Below, in pieces: positions 28,673 to 40,475 of a stretch of 64,000 bases of DNA. Where the stretch lies: the NCBI GenBank assembly GCA_949752745.1, contig OX457027.1:15305916-15369915 (forward strand). The letters run 5' to 3'. The position numbers and the translations under genes are program-made. Source of the DNA: Protula sp. h YS-2021 (lineage: Eukaryota; Annelida; Polychaeta; Sabellida; Serpulidae). Position 1 is the first letter of the stretch. Each line of letters begins with the position of its first letter. Under the pieces are notes generated by a model that saw only the letters and a program-made list of their open reading frames with translations, was not told the origin of the DNA and did no database searches.

Positions 28673-29650
28673 TACATGTGAGCGCATTGCATAGAGTATA
28701 AGAAACAAAATCCGTAGTCAATATGTCTGCTTCCCGTGTTGCTTAAAAAAACCAGCACCAAGAAATCAAGAGCCTATTCTTTCATGTTATGCTTTGAAAT
28801 TAGAACCACAGTTTATCCATTTTTCAGAACACTGCGCTGTAAAAGATTTTCAAGTAAAAATGTTACATCATGAAGTATAAAGGCACTTTTGGAGTGGCAA
28901 TCCCATTCAGCGAATATCAGCTAATTTTCCAGTGTCACCAGAAGACAGACAGAGCTTTATCAACGCCGCACATGTATTTTCTTTGTCACATTTCACAAGA
29001 CAAAAAAAAAAAAAGAAAAAAAAGAGAAGAACTCTTTAAGAGTTAACGAAACACGTGGAGCTTCTGTTGGCACGGGAGAGACAGTCATAGCCAACCACAG
29101 CCCCTATTTGCTCCGGGGCTGTTTCACATGGAGACAAGGCACTGGTGGACCCAGCGCAGCGATTATATTTATTGCGTCCCCGGTATTGTGTTGTGGCTTA
29201 GGAATTTAAACAGTTCTAATTGATTTACAGAGCGTTACACTTCGGAAAGAGAGAAGCCAATTGTCATTGAGAGCATCGAACAAACAACAAAAAACTATGA
29301 ATTATTGAAGCATTAACGTAACAAAAAAAGTTGGAGTTTAAGTGTAAAACAACGATTAAGTAATTTGCCCTGACAGGTCACAGGGAGGATATATCGAGTA
29401 TGTTACGTAGCTGTTTTACTGTTGCATTTGTTTATAAAATTAAGCAAGGTCCTATCAGATGTTAGAGGACAACACGATGACACAAGGCGAAGCCTGTACA
29501 AAAAAAGGATACTGCTGATATCAGGAATCAGCATGTTTTTGAACCGTTCGCAAAGTCTGTGAAATCACACATAAGTCTTAATTTTAAACTGGAGTCAAAA
29601 AGAAAAGCTGCAAAGACATTTGATTTTCTTCAGAAAATACACCAGTAATC
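28673..29650. other. Intergenic DNA; small GC-richer pocket near 29040-29215
   Basis: The pocket reads open on the plus strand for ~56 codons without a start and ends in TAA (contains RGCFTWRQGTGGPSAA). I cannot support it as an exon. Confidence 0.3.
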
Positions 29651-29654
29651 TTCG

Positions 29655-30265
29655 CAAACATGCTCACCACATGGCAAAATACATGTGTAGCATATGTTGA
29701 CCAAATCATGAACATATGTCAGCCACATATGGCACACATATGCTAACCACATGAACGTATGCTGAGCAAATGGACATATTCTAACCACATCAACGTATGC
29801 TAGCCACATGAATATATGCTAATCATATTAACGTATGCTAACCACATCAACGCCACATCAAAAGTACTTTTTTAATGGCAGCATGATCGTTATTTCCCAA
29901 ACAAAATGCTAATTTTTTGTGAAATGCTAACAAAACATGGGATCAAAGTGTCTTGTTACCATGTGTGGAGCCACATGGTTGACATATGCTGTAACATATT
30001 TTGTAATCAGCATATGGTTAACAGATGTGGTGGATATATGTTTTCTGTACATAAACCATTTTTATTTTTGGTTTTTCGCGATCGATATGTGGTCAATATT
30101 TCTTGAACATACGCCGTCATATATGGTGTGAGCTATAGCCATGACATGGTACATGTTGACGATCACATATGGCCATATAGTCAACATATATTGATGATTT
30201 GGTAAACAACTGTTAAACACATGTTTCATAACGTGGTGAGCATATGTGGTGAAGAGGTACTTTTC
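29655..30265. repeat. CATATG/CCACAT-rich degenerate repeat forming a large inverted repeat
   Basis: The left part (29655-29870) reads ATATGCTAACCACAT repeatedly; the right part (29960-30260) carries its complement, ATGTGGTGAGCATATGTGG. One matched pair is TTGACCAAATCATGAACATA on the left against the reverse complement around 30180-30200. Confidence 0.65.
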
Positions 30266-32225
30266 AAGGTCCGTTTTTAATTTTGTAGAGAGCTCGCGTA
30301 GAGAGTTAATTTCTGGGTATTAGCAAGCCAGTCTGTTTCGAATCATCAAAACGTGAATGTTTCATGGTCTATTAAATTCTTTAGAACTGAGATTTCTCGT
30401 CAAGTACCGTATTTGCGAGAATTGCTGACATTCTATTGTTTTGGCGGGAACATTTTCTGTCACAATGTATTTGTATTTTGACGGTGCGGCCAAGAGGAAA
30501 TATAACACAAACTTGTTTATTATGTAGCTTGGATCTGACCTCATAATGTTGAGCGTTCTGATTAGATTTACAAAACAGGGATAATTGAACCAAAGCGGTG
30601 ATTATTCAACGGCATTAAAGGTAAGAAATGGCAAAAACAAACGGAGACCAGTAAGGTTTAAATGCAAATAATAAAAAGTTCTCTGTTTTCAGTTTTTGGT
30701 TGCAGATTATTTTAATGTACATAAAAATGTCTGTCTTCTTATTGATTCGTGTTTGAGTAAACTGTTTGCTCAAACGATTACTGATAGAGTTACAGCAGCG
30801 TAAAGAGTTCCAGACACAACAGAATGGTCTGGATCTGCAAGTGGCAACTCCAGGGCCTCTTCTAGCTTCCGTGTATCAATGTACAATTAGTCAACAAGAG
30901 AAAATCTCCCACGGAGCCAAGGTACACCACTTACTTGGCGACCACAGGCCACCTCGTTTCGTGTTCTGGGTTTTCATCTACCGGTACGGTTCGCCTTTCC
31001 ATTTCATCTGATTTCGTTTTTACTTTCACTTTCAGTTCTGAGTCGTGCTTTTTAATGGCGATAATCAGTCATGGAAAATAAAACGTCCGAGGTGTTCGTT
31101 CCAGTTGGGTTTGAAATGTGTGTGCGTATTATGCATAAGCCAATCAAAACGTTTTATAGATACAAGTCCATATGTCCGATTTACAGTGTAACCTGGACAA
31201 TTGGACTACTCATCGGACTACGCCAAACTGACGCTTTTTCAGAGGTGCTATTTGTGGGGTTTGTTTGGGCTCTTTTCATTAAAGAATCCAATCTTCGGTT
31301 CCTTTGGGAAGTGGGTGTGTTTTTTCGAGTTGGTCCCATTTGCGGAGTGCGCGGTCCCGAAGTTCCAATACAATTTTGAATCTACGGTTGTGCGAAGTCG
31401 AACTGACAAAGCAACGAGCAGGATGGGGAGGAGGGCACTCACTCCCATAGGTGGGTTGGCTTGGTTGTACTACAGGGATGGGCGGTTGGGGTGGGCGGTT
31501 GGGGTGGGTGGGGAGAGGGAGGGGGGGGCTTATTCCCGCAGTTGGGTTTTACTACAGGAACGGCTTCTATTCACTGAAAAAATAAGTTATCTGAAATATA
31601 ACCAGCGATTTTTTTCAGTAATTAAAAAAAGCAAACAAACAAACAAACAAAAATTAGCCAGTGGCTGTTCTGTCTGTAAACGTTCTCTCTATATGCTTAT
31701 CTTGTCATTTTAATTAATTTAGACGGGCCTTTTAATTGGCTAATCTGTTCACTTTTTCGAAGGAAGCTGTCGACGTTGTTCGATTGACGCCGATATAAGT
31801 TTTCGGTATTTTGTGGTATTTTGCGGTATTTTTTCGGTAATTTGCTAAGGATGTGATGACCAAATGGTTAGCATAAAGTCAAATACGGCCAATTGAATGC
31901 TCCACCATGTGGTCAACATTTGTTTACCAAGTGGTAATCAAGTGATTAAATATTCAGTGAAGGATCTGTGTTGAACGGATCCAAGCACCAAGTAATAATG
32001 ATTAAATTGAAGAAAGCATGTGTTAATTTTTATTAGTTTGTTGAATTTTAATTAAAATTCATACGCATTTAAATGTTTCAATCCGATCGTAGCTCAATGA
32101 TCACGTCGTTTGGCCACACTGACTTTGCCTTGTTATGTGCCGCTGTTGTGCTGACCATTGCCTCTTGTTTTAGTCGTTGGGTAAACGTGAAATTCCAGTT
32201 CTTGGAGAAAACCCCACTACATATT
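30266..32225. other. Intergenic DNA with weak coding-like islands
   Basis: The plus-strand island at ~30785-30930 (ELQQRKEFQTQQNGLDLQVA... to ...EKISHGAK) ends at a GTACAC donor. No family recognised. A related CATATG-type repeat scrap lies at 31860-31960. Confidence 0.3.
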
Positions 32226-32229
32226 TGAA

Positions 32230-32520
32230 AGTCGAGCCATAGTCGATTTGAAGTTGTGACATAGACCACAGCAGTAACTCTGGTTGTACTTGGGTTGTGA
32301 TTGGTCGTGACACTTGGGTTGTGATTGGTCGTGACGACAGATCATCGTCTTTGACACAACGTTGTTTAGACGTTGTTTTTGGTTGCAACCAAAACTCAAC
32401 TTTCTCCAGCTTTTGTTTTTTTTTTGTGTGTGTGTGCAACGTTGAATACGCGTAGAACAAATTGACGTTGGATAGACGGCGAAAAATCGACGTTGTATAG
32501 ACGTCCAGGTAACAACCAAA
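32230..32520 (-). repeat. ACGTC-rich dispersed repeat, inverted full copy
   Basis: Reverse complement matches 1360-1530: GAGAAAGTTGAGTTTTGGTT, CGTCTAAACAACGTTG, ATGATCTGTCGT.., CCAGAGTTACTGCTGTGG. Contains a local duplication of ~26 bp (GTCGTGACACTTGGGTTGTG). Confidence 0.65.
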
Positions 32521-32734
32521 AAACAAGCTCATTGAGTTATATCTCGCTGGCAATGGTAGCCGTGACATGTCACTTTGAAAATAGGCCAAAACGAGGACGT
32601 AAAATATCAGAATTTCAAGAACGCGCAAGTTTTTCTCACCTACTTTGGAAGCATATTCATGTAAATCGATTTTATGCGCATACTGCGTGACCGCATCACC
32701 CAAGGGTAGGGGGTACTGTCGTGGAAGGGTGACT

Positions 32735-32910
32735 ACATTATAGAAATGTTGCTTCGACTTCTATTTACAACCTTTGCGCAACGTTAATAAGACGTCGGAT
32801 AATCGTAAAAGCTAGTCGTAATTTCGACTTCCATAAGCAACCCAAACCCTATATTGATCCAACGTTGGTTGCGATGTGTAGAACGTCGCCATTTTTTCTG
32901 GGTTAGAACA
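32735..32910 (-). repeat. ACGTC-rich repeat, further partial copy
   Basis: Shares AATAAGACGTCGGATAATCG and AACGTTGGTTGCGATG style motifs with the family. Confidence 0.45.
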
Positions 32911-33435
32911 AGCAATCTGTAAGAACTTAGGGAGTGGGGGGGGGGGGGGGGGAGTTGGAGAGGGTGGAACAAATTACTTTCTTCGTTGTTATGAATGAGT
33001 ACAAAACATCGAGAGCATAAACAAGATGATGGATTATTCACAACTTGATGTGAAAACGCAACACGGAAATTGCAGTTCGTCGCTATTGAATAGCTGACTT
33101 TTGATAGGTTCAGTCTGTTGTGTACAGACACGAAGCGGACGGATATCAAAAGCAGTTCCGGCATACCAGAAAGAGTTTATCGTTTGGCGGTACACAAAGA
33201 GTTTATACATCAACAGACTGAAGCGCCGTGGAGGTTGGCTGTTAAGTATCAACGGGATGTAACGTGACAGCCAGTGCTATGAACTACTACTATTAATTCT
33301 ATTGTTTCACATCGTTGTTAAAACGCCTGTAATGTCGCTTATAACAAGTGTACTTTCTGTTGTCTTTCATCATTAGTCTGAGTTTCGTTTTTTATGCAGT
33401 ATATTAGAAACTGCAACAAATATACTTAGGTCACA
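32911..33435. other. Intergenic DNA with a G-run at 32935-32953
   Basis: No gene supported. Confidence 0.35.
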
Positions 33436-33439
33436 TCTT

Positions 33440-33655
33440 AGAATAACAGCACGGAAGTCGAAGCGTGACAGCTGGGAAGTCGGAGCATGACAGCTGGGAA
33501 GTGGGAGCGTGAAAGCTGGGAAGTCGGTGTATTACAGCTGGGAAGTCGGAGCATGACAGCTGGGAAGTCGGAGCGTGACAGCTGGAAAGTCGGAGTGTGA
33601 CAGTTGGGAAGTCGGAGCATGACAGCCGGGAAGTCGGCGCATGACAAATCGGACT
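33440..33655. repeat. 22-bp minisatellite, about 9 copies
   Basis: Unit AGCTGGGAAGTCGGAGCATG plus AC. The minus-strand frame (CHTPTFQLSRSDFPAVMLRL) is its translation. Confidence 0.93.
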
Positions 33656-33989
33656 GTTGCTCTTGCATACTCGTAACGATTTTCAGTTGTAAGTTAAGAA
33701 ATATAACTAATTTACTTCATGCAGAAGTTTTGCAAAGTTTTGCGCTTAAAAGATTGGGTTTAGGATGACGTCATTTGTACAAGACAACCCCTGGATGAGA
33801 CTGGACAGCAAATAGGACAATCTCAAAAACGGAAGTTATTTCCAAAGATTACTGCTTTCCGTTATGAAGAACCCCACATATGTTACCACTCCACAAATAG
33901 GACCACTTCACAAATAGGACCACCGCACATTCAGGACAACTCCACAAATAGAACAACTTTAGTTCGCCCTGACTGCTAGTCCTACTTCT

Positions 33990-34899
33990 GCAAATGCTCC
34001 AAATCGGAAATTCGGCCTCAGTGTCGCTAGAGCTTTTGGAGTGCACACATCCACAGTGACAGAGGAAACTGGGTCCACCGCAGACCACCCTCGACCGTGG
34101 AGACCGCTGGTTACTACCCCATGGAAGAACCAAAGAATACATCTGTCACAACTCCGAGACCGTTTTCTTCCGGCAACAGTCACTGCCAGACAGACCCCTG
34201 GAACCCACAATAATCGTGTTTGTAGCCAGGCTGTGACAAACCGGCTCCGTCGATAAAGTTTACGCTCGTGCCGCCGCCCCTATCGAGGATTGTTGTTAAC
34301 CCTTGCGCGAAGGCGCGCATGACTTCAATGAGTCAATGCACATCTCCGCAGAGACATTTCCACAACTGATGAATCGCATTTTTGCTTGAACTACTCCGAC
34401 GGAAGAGCGCGCGCTTGGCACCGAACGAACGAGCGCTTTAGCGACGCCTGAAGCCAAGAGGCCGATGAGGCCGTCAAAGTGTGACAGTATGGGCAGGCAT
34501 ATCGTTCCCTATCTCAGTGAAATCCGTTTTGTAACGTTGAACAGTATCGAGAATAAATTTTGGAGCCATTGGCCGTCCCTTTTGGAATGGTCGAATGGTC
34601 GAATTCTACTGCAGGACAACGCACGTCCTCATTCTGCTAGAGCTATGCAGCAGTATCTTCAAGCGCAAATCGACCGGGTCTTGCGTGGGCCCGCTTTTTC
34701 GTCGGATCCTTCGCCGATCAAACACGCGTGGGATAGGCCTGGAGCGAGCGTAACATCCCACCTGAGACATTGCAAGAGCTTAGACAAGAGCTTGAGGAGT
34801 GGAATAACATTTCACTTCACAAATACAGCATTTGATGAGATCCATGCGTGCAGATTAATTGCAGTAAGGGACGCTCGTGGAGAAGACATCCGATATTAA
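33990..34899 (+). pseudogene. Tc1/mariner-like transposase pseudogene
   Basis: Cut-and-paste DNA transposase remains. The N-terminal helix-turn-helix is split across two frames: MLQIGNSASVS at 33993, then VHTSTVTEETGSTADHPRPW near 34040 with a short deletion. A Tc1-type linker follows (RLRDRFLPATVTARQT style, to ~34250). After stops comes the first catalytic Asp region TTDESHFCLNYSDGRARAW (~34362). The last part is open: LLQDNARPHSARAMQQYL (~34605) with the second Asp, then PSPIKHAWD (~34714) where intact copies usually have SPDLNPIEHxWD, ending RGEDIRY at 34899. Several stops and frameshifts make it dead. I do not see terminal inverted repeats. Confidence 0.9.
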
Positions 34900-35440
34900 G
34901 AGCGTATGTTTAATTAAGCGTGACATTCTCGCTTTTGACGCATAATCGATGTTGTTTTCAGAAACAGAAAGCTTAATATTTCAGCTACTAAAATGTTTAA
35001 TTATACTGAGGCTTAATTATTTCTCACATAATACATTTTGCAGGTTTCAAAGCTGCGTTTTTACATTTATTGAGTGTACGTTGAGTTGTGTGAATGCCAA
35101 GACTTTGAAAAAAAACTTGTAGCCTTTGAGGAACGCGATCTCGCAGACAATGCCAAGCCTTTGAGGAACACGATCTCACAGACAACGCCAAGCCTTGTGT
35201 TGTTCTAAGAGGTTTTCCTGCCCCTGCTATAAAGGCAGAAGGGCTTAGTCAGAAAATGTCTCCCATTTTATGGAGCGAAAAATAAAATAATCTAGAAATA
35301 AATAACCCGTAAATGTACAGATAATCCGCTTTCCTTAACAAAAACAATAAAGTATTTAATTTTTATAGGCTGTTTAATAGGATATAAGAATGCCATAGCA
35401 GTGAATTTGATTGCAAATGACTGCAGGTACTTAAAAAGTA
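34900..35440. other. Intergenic DNA without genes
   Basis: Short duplicated phrase CCAAGCCTTTGAGGAACACG / GATCTCGCAGACAATGCCAA at 35100-35190. Confidence 0.4.
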
Positions 35441-35471
35441 CCAAAATGAGTCATTTTATCACTCATTACCC

Positions 35472-35557
35472 GATTTGCAAAGACTAGGACCATCACTATG
35501 AAGAGCAACGTGGAGAATTTGACATAAGAGGGCGCTCCTTGCTGAATGCTCTTTTGA
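35472..35557. repeat. 86-bp direct repeat, left copy
   Basis: GATTTGCAAAGACTAGGACC to CTGAATGCTCTTTTGA; near-identical to 37324-37409. Confidence 0.93.
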
Positions 35558-35604
35558 CGCAAAAGTTCAATTTTTTTACATTTTCCCCCGGGGGCGGGGG
35601 ATAT

Positions 35605-35660
35605 AGAAACGCCTCGTGTCCGTCCGTCTGTCTGTCCGTACATCCGTCCACAATCCTCTT
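35605..35660. repeat. (GTCC)n-type microsatellite
   Basis: CGTGTCCGTCCGTCTGTCTG and following; preceded by CCCCCGGGGGCGGGGGATAT. Confidence 0.7.
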
Positions 35661-35924
35661 TGTCCAGGCTGTGTTTTTGTTACTATTCCTCAGAGATTAA
35701 TAAAACCCTACAGCAAGAAAATATATAACGTGCAGTTATTTTTCGATTTTTTAAAAACATATAATTTTGGCGACTTTTTGAAAATTTGGACTTTGGTTTT
35801 TCTTCAGAAGTTTGTCCCTGCTGTTTTTTTAGGTATGTCAAAAATTAGACGTTTCACCACTCCAGGATTTTATCGAGGTATGTCAGAAATGAGTCATTTC
35901 GTCACTCCAGTATTTTTCGAGGTA

Positions 35925-37155
35925 CAGTAAAACCTGTTTATCCGGACACCGTTGGGGTCGAGCTAATTTTTCCGGTTTAGGGAGGTGTCCGGTATATCGA
36001 GGGGTCAAGATGAGGTGTCTTTTTGCATAAAACAAATCACAAATAACTTCAAGATCAACACTTGCACCCTCTCCACACATTGCTTGAAATTTGACGCTAA
36101 ACCTTTTACGAAAATTTTTGAGCCACCTGTTTGATGCTTTAAGGCCAATGTTTAATTGCTTTGCAAAATATTTGGCTTTTTCCTGCAACAATGGTCGAGA
36201 AACATTCTGGCCTGTTACCCTCACAAACCATGAATAACCGTTATTTTTTTAAATTCTTTTGCTAACGCCCCCAAACGAGTCTAGAACAGTGCCACCCGTA
36301 CCACCACCACCAGGACTACTGCCACCCGACAAACTGCCAACCATTAAAAATGAAATAAAAGTTTTTTGTACTTCTGAGTGGTATTGTGCTTAGAAACATA
36401 TCAATAGGATTTGCAATTATTTGCTGAGGAGTTCCCTGCTGAATCCCATGTTGAGTTTTTAAAATCTACACTTTCCCATTATTTGCCATAATCGCAGGTA
36501 TTCCAGCCAACAATGCATATTTATTCCAGGATTTTCACATTCCTCAGTTTCTTTCAAATAACAATCTAAAAATCTTCTTTAAAATATCCGCCACCGTGTT
36601 TCTTGTCTAAGACAAATTCTTCTACTAGTCTGACGACTGACATTTCATTACTCATTTTTATCAATTTGATTTTATCCGTTAAATTAAGCCAAATTCTTTG
36701 TTTCCATTTCGACAACTGATAATTATTCCGAACACTTGAATGATGTGTAAAAAAGATAGAAAACGCCCCATCTCAAAAGGGGATGTCCAGACACCGAACT
36801 CTACTATTGCTTATTTAAAACATCAAACAAACACCGTGGCATTACGACAATAAATGACCCCTCGTTGCAATTAAAACCCCGCTGCAGCAAATCTCTCGGC
36901 AAATAAGTCATGCACGCTCGCTTTTGTACACAAGCCATGTTTGCGTAGCACTGTCCGGTGTAGCAGGGGTTTTTATACAGTAAAACATGCATTTGGGACC
37001 AGAATTGGTGTCCGGTGTCCGGAATAAGGAGTTGTCCGATTTACAGAGGTTTTGTTGTGAAGGAAATTTATGGGAGAAAATCGGGACCTGGAAAATCTGT
37101 CCGATTTGAGGAGTTGTTAGGTATATCAAGGGTGTCCGGTCCTCAGGTTTTACTG
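35925..37155 (-). mobile_element. Tigger/pogo-like DNA transposon, internally deleted (1231 bp)
   Basis: Starts CAGTAAAACCTGTTTATCCG and ends with the complement of CAGTAAAACCTGAGGACCGG. It is flanked by TA on both sides (35923-35924 and 37156-37157), as expected for pogo/Tc1 insertion. The insertion split a GAGGTATGTC of the surrounding tandem repeat. It carries only the DNA-binding part of a transposase (36242-36000, minus strand). The DDE catalytic domain is missing, so it depended on other copies. Confidence 0.9.
36000..36242 (-). pseudogene. CENPB/Tigger-type helix-turn-helix fragment of a pogo transposase
   Basis: Minus-strand frame reading WFVRVTGQNVSRPLLQEKAK, then KASNRWLKNFRKRFSVKFQA and CGEGASVDLEVI. 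This is the Tc5/CENPB-type DNA-binding domain of Tigger and jerky-like proteins (SGPLL-KA-FKASNGWL-RF-KRH-GE in the family). The open frame runs on into the element end, where it has no meaning. Confidence 0.85.
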
Positions 37156-37323
37156 TATGTCAGAAATGTGGCATTTCACCACTCCAGAATTTTCTCGAGG
37201 TATGCCAGAAATGAGTCACTTCACCACTCCAGGATTTTCTCGAGGTATGTCAGAAATGAGTCATTATGGAAAGACGTGCCACGTTGTTTTATTCTTCAAT
37301 GACCAAAGCCACTTTTCTTACAA

Positions 37324-37409
37324 GATTTGCAAAGACTAGGACCATCACTATGAAGAGCAACGTGGAGAATTCGACACAAGAGGGCGCTCCTTGCTGAATG
37401 CTCTTTTGA
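37324..37409. repeat. 86-bp direct repeat, right copy
   Basis: Differs from 35472-35557 at only a few bases; together they bracket the 43-bp array and the Tigger-like element. Confidence 0.93.
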
Positions 37410-38255
37410 GTTCCATTTTTCCATTTTTTGACAGTTTTTTATTAGTCACAAACAGATGATTATCAACTTCCTAGGGACTACTTTAAAGACTTCAAACTTG
37501 AGCTAAAATTAGTCAAAATTGCTTCTTCAAAAGAGCTAAAAAAAAAAAGAGTCGGAACAAAAGACAAAAGACGTTATTGAGTAATAGCATGGGGGCGTTC
37601 TATTGTTGGTGTCCCTTTGTGATCGGTGGAGGGGGCAACCAGATTCACCCACACTTCTTTTTAGTTTTGTCAAGTTTTTTTTTATTTTGCTGGGAGAAAA
37701 ATAGGTCTCCTGTGATCGAAGATCTGAAACGGGTTGATTATCGTCAGATGTTTTGTAAATCAACCCGTTTCCATATCATGCGCGGCGGAAATAACATCAA
37801 GGTTTCACCGGAAAACAAGTTACACACTTCTGACGTAATTAGACAAATTCATGCGCCATAAAGTGAAAGTAGTTCCTAACAAATTGCTAGACCCTTTACG
37901 CAGTGTTAATCGCAGTGTTGAAAGTATTCGACAGGTAAAAAGTGGTGCTCTCCTGTTTATCTTACGATTTATTAGTTCCAATAGTTTTACTGCAATTCTA
38001 ACATGACCACATATAAACTAGGCTAAAAACCCAATAATTTTGTTTACGCAATAAATCCCTCGCCAATTTATATAGTTGTAGTGGCTGAAAGAAAATAAAG
38101 CATTCTGTAAGAAGGACTTGGAGCAGACAAGTAGAACTGCTCAATTAACGCCGCTTTTTTCTGTGTCCTCTTCATCAATGCGCAATTTTTCCGATCTGCA
38201 TTGTTGAAGTTAACAACCAAGGTGTAAGGGAGTGCCAGTGTGTTTCCCTACAGCT
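37410..38255. other. Intergenic DNA without genes
   Basis: Poly-A run near 37540; no motifs in short frames. Confidence 0.4.
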
Positions 38256-38261
38256 TATGTT

Positions 38262-38510
38262 GCATCCTGTTATAACCCCACGGGGCCGCATAACATTAAT
38301 TCTCGTCATGTTATAACCTTATGGGGCTGTATGACACCCTTTCTCGTCCCGTAATAACCCCACGGGGCCGTATTACATTTATTTTCGTGCTGTTATAACC
38401 CTATGGGTCCCTATAATATTCTTTCTCGTACCGTTGTAACCCCACGGGGCCGTATAACATTCTTTCTCCTCCTATTATAACCCCACGGGGCCGTATAACA
38501 TTCTTTCTTT
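38262..38510. repeat. 41-bp minisatellite, about 6 copies
   Basis: Unit GTTATAACCCCACGGGGCCG then TATAACATTCTTTCTCGTCCT. The CCCCACGGGG core can form a small hairpin. Confidence 0.9.
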
Positions 38511-38949
38511 TGCTGACTTGTCCTCGGCTTGAAATGATAAAATGGCAGGATGGTTAGGCCTTGTGTTGGAGGACTGCGTTCTTCCGCCAGTGTGTTTGTT
38601 CGTATGTATGCATACATAGAAATCGCTTAACCTCTTGGAAACGGTTAGTTATTCAGCAACTCAACAACATATACGTGCTCTAAATTTTATCGTGTCCGCA
38701 GAATGATTATTTGATTTTGGTATAATGGTTTGGAACGCTTTAACGCAAAACGCCGTTGCAAAAGAGAATCTTATATACGAGTCAAAAGAACTGGGAATAC
38801 ATACATGTGCACAAATAAACAAATCAAAACCGCTCAGATCCGCCATTGTGACCTTGAAATTGCTCCGAGGTCAAAATAAAAATAATCTGCACCTATCCAC
38901 CGTAGTAGGTCATCTATAGATCCAATATAATAGGAAACGTATTATCGGG

Positions 38950-39635
38950 TGGGAGCAGCAGCCGGTGTTCAGGGCGAATAGTTCTCACCGGTCGAAAAGT
39001 TCTTACCGGCATTCCAGCACGAATGTGGTGTGGGCGGATAGTCCCCCCCCCCCCCCGGGGCGAATAGTTCTCCCTGACTTTTTTTTCAGCATTAATTGGA
39101 TTCGCCGTCTCCGGTTTTTCCAGTAGCATTAACAATGAAGCATCCCACTCAGGGTTAGCAGGGATTACGCAAATTACAATAATAAATATTATTATTGCTA
39201 TGCTACCGGAGTAGTGTTGAAATTATACCAAAATACGATAATCGCCTTAAAAATGGTTCCCACATTTTTAGCAGCACTGAAACGGAGCCTCTTGTTCATT
39301 GGGATGAGATTACATAAACTGCACAATTATCATTCGACACAGTGGAATTAATCTTACCTCATAAATATAAAAGATAAAACAACAGATGTGAATTTATAAA
39401 AATATGTATCAAGGTATTCTTTTAAAAAATGGCGTATGTAATGTGAAAGTTGTATACATGCAACCAGTTCGTGGCACACTGTTTACAACCTCACAAATGC
39501 TTACCCAATTTATCCGTGCCAAAAGTTCTCACCCCTCGATCAGGGATTACGTCACGGTGTAGGACTTATATAATGGAGGTGAGAAGTTTTCGCCCAGTGA
39601 ACTATCTGCCCGGAGCACCGGCGATGGACGGACGG
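38950..39635. mobile_element. Fold-back (inverted repeat) element
   Basis: The left arm at ~38957-39015 (GCCGGTGTTCAGGGCGAATA GTTCTCACCGG) is matched by the reverse complement of ~39575-39630 (GCCGGTGCTCCGGGCAGATA). A further half-copy and a C-run lie at 39020-39080. Arms ~75% similar; no protein inside. Confidence 0.5.
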
Positions 39636-40055
39636 ACAACACCGAAAACGAGAGTCCTCATCCGGGTCTAAAACCCATGTTGGAGCCTAATCAACAAACT
39701 ATGTGACTTTTCTATAAATACCGCCTTTAATTATAGGCTCTACTTGCAGATCTAGCTTGGAAATAGTTTTGGTGGAAAAGAAACTGCCAACAAAAACTTT
39801 AAGTTCCATAAAACAAAACTGATAATAAAATGAGTGGCACTGTTTTTCATGAGCAGATTGTTAGCACGTTATTGCATGACATGAGGCACAGATTTTTGCG
39901 GACAACAAGAGATGTTATTAGCCCCCCCCCCCCCCCACCCCCGTGCTCTGACACAATAAATTTACTATTTTGAGCCGGCCCGTATTGGACATATGTTTTA
40001 CTAACGTTCTAGACGGTGTGTCGATTACATGTTCATATTTGGTTGAGGTATGGTT
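39636..40055. other. Intergenic DNA with a C-run at 39921-39943
   Basis: Nothing else seen. Confidence 0.35.
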
Positions 40056-40059
40056 TTCA

Positions 40060-40475
40060 AGCGTCATTACACAGACAGCTATCATGTGACATTAAACACA
40101 CACCTATCATGTGACCATGTACAGACGGCTATCATGTGACATTGTACAGACACCTATCATGTCATGTTGTACAGATACTTATCATGTCACGTGACATTGT
40201 ACAGCCACTTATCATGTGACATTGTACAGACACCTATCATGTGACATTGCACCGGCACTTATCATGTGATACTGTACAGACACCTATCATGTGACATTGT
40301 ACAGACACCTATCATATTACATTGTACAGACACCTATCATGTGACATTGCACAGGCACCTATCATGTCATGTTGTACAGATACTTATCATGTCATATTGT
40401 GCAGACAACTGTTACGTGACATTGTACAGCCGCTTATCATGTGAGATTGTACAGACATGTACCATGTGACATTGT
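40060..40475. repeat. 25-bp minisatellite, about 16 copies
   Basis: Unit CACCTATCATGTGACATTGT plus ACAGA. Confidence 0.93.

Larger units (their letters stand above)
35832..37290. repeat. ~43-bp tandem repeat, five units, interrupted by a Tigger-like element
   Basis: Units GTATGTCAGAAATGAGTCAT TTCGTCACTCCAGGATTTTA TCGAG: two before 35924, three after 37156. The array continues exactly across the inserted element. Confidence 0.85.

Noticed and set aside
32170..32703. 177-codon minus-strand frame
   Set aside because: Most of it is the ACGTC-rich dispersed repeat and a TG run; no family recognised.
35472..37409. 86-bp direct repeats as LTRs of a retrotransposon
   Set aside because: Too short, no TG..CA ends, no gag/pol, primer-binding site or polypurine tract between them.
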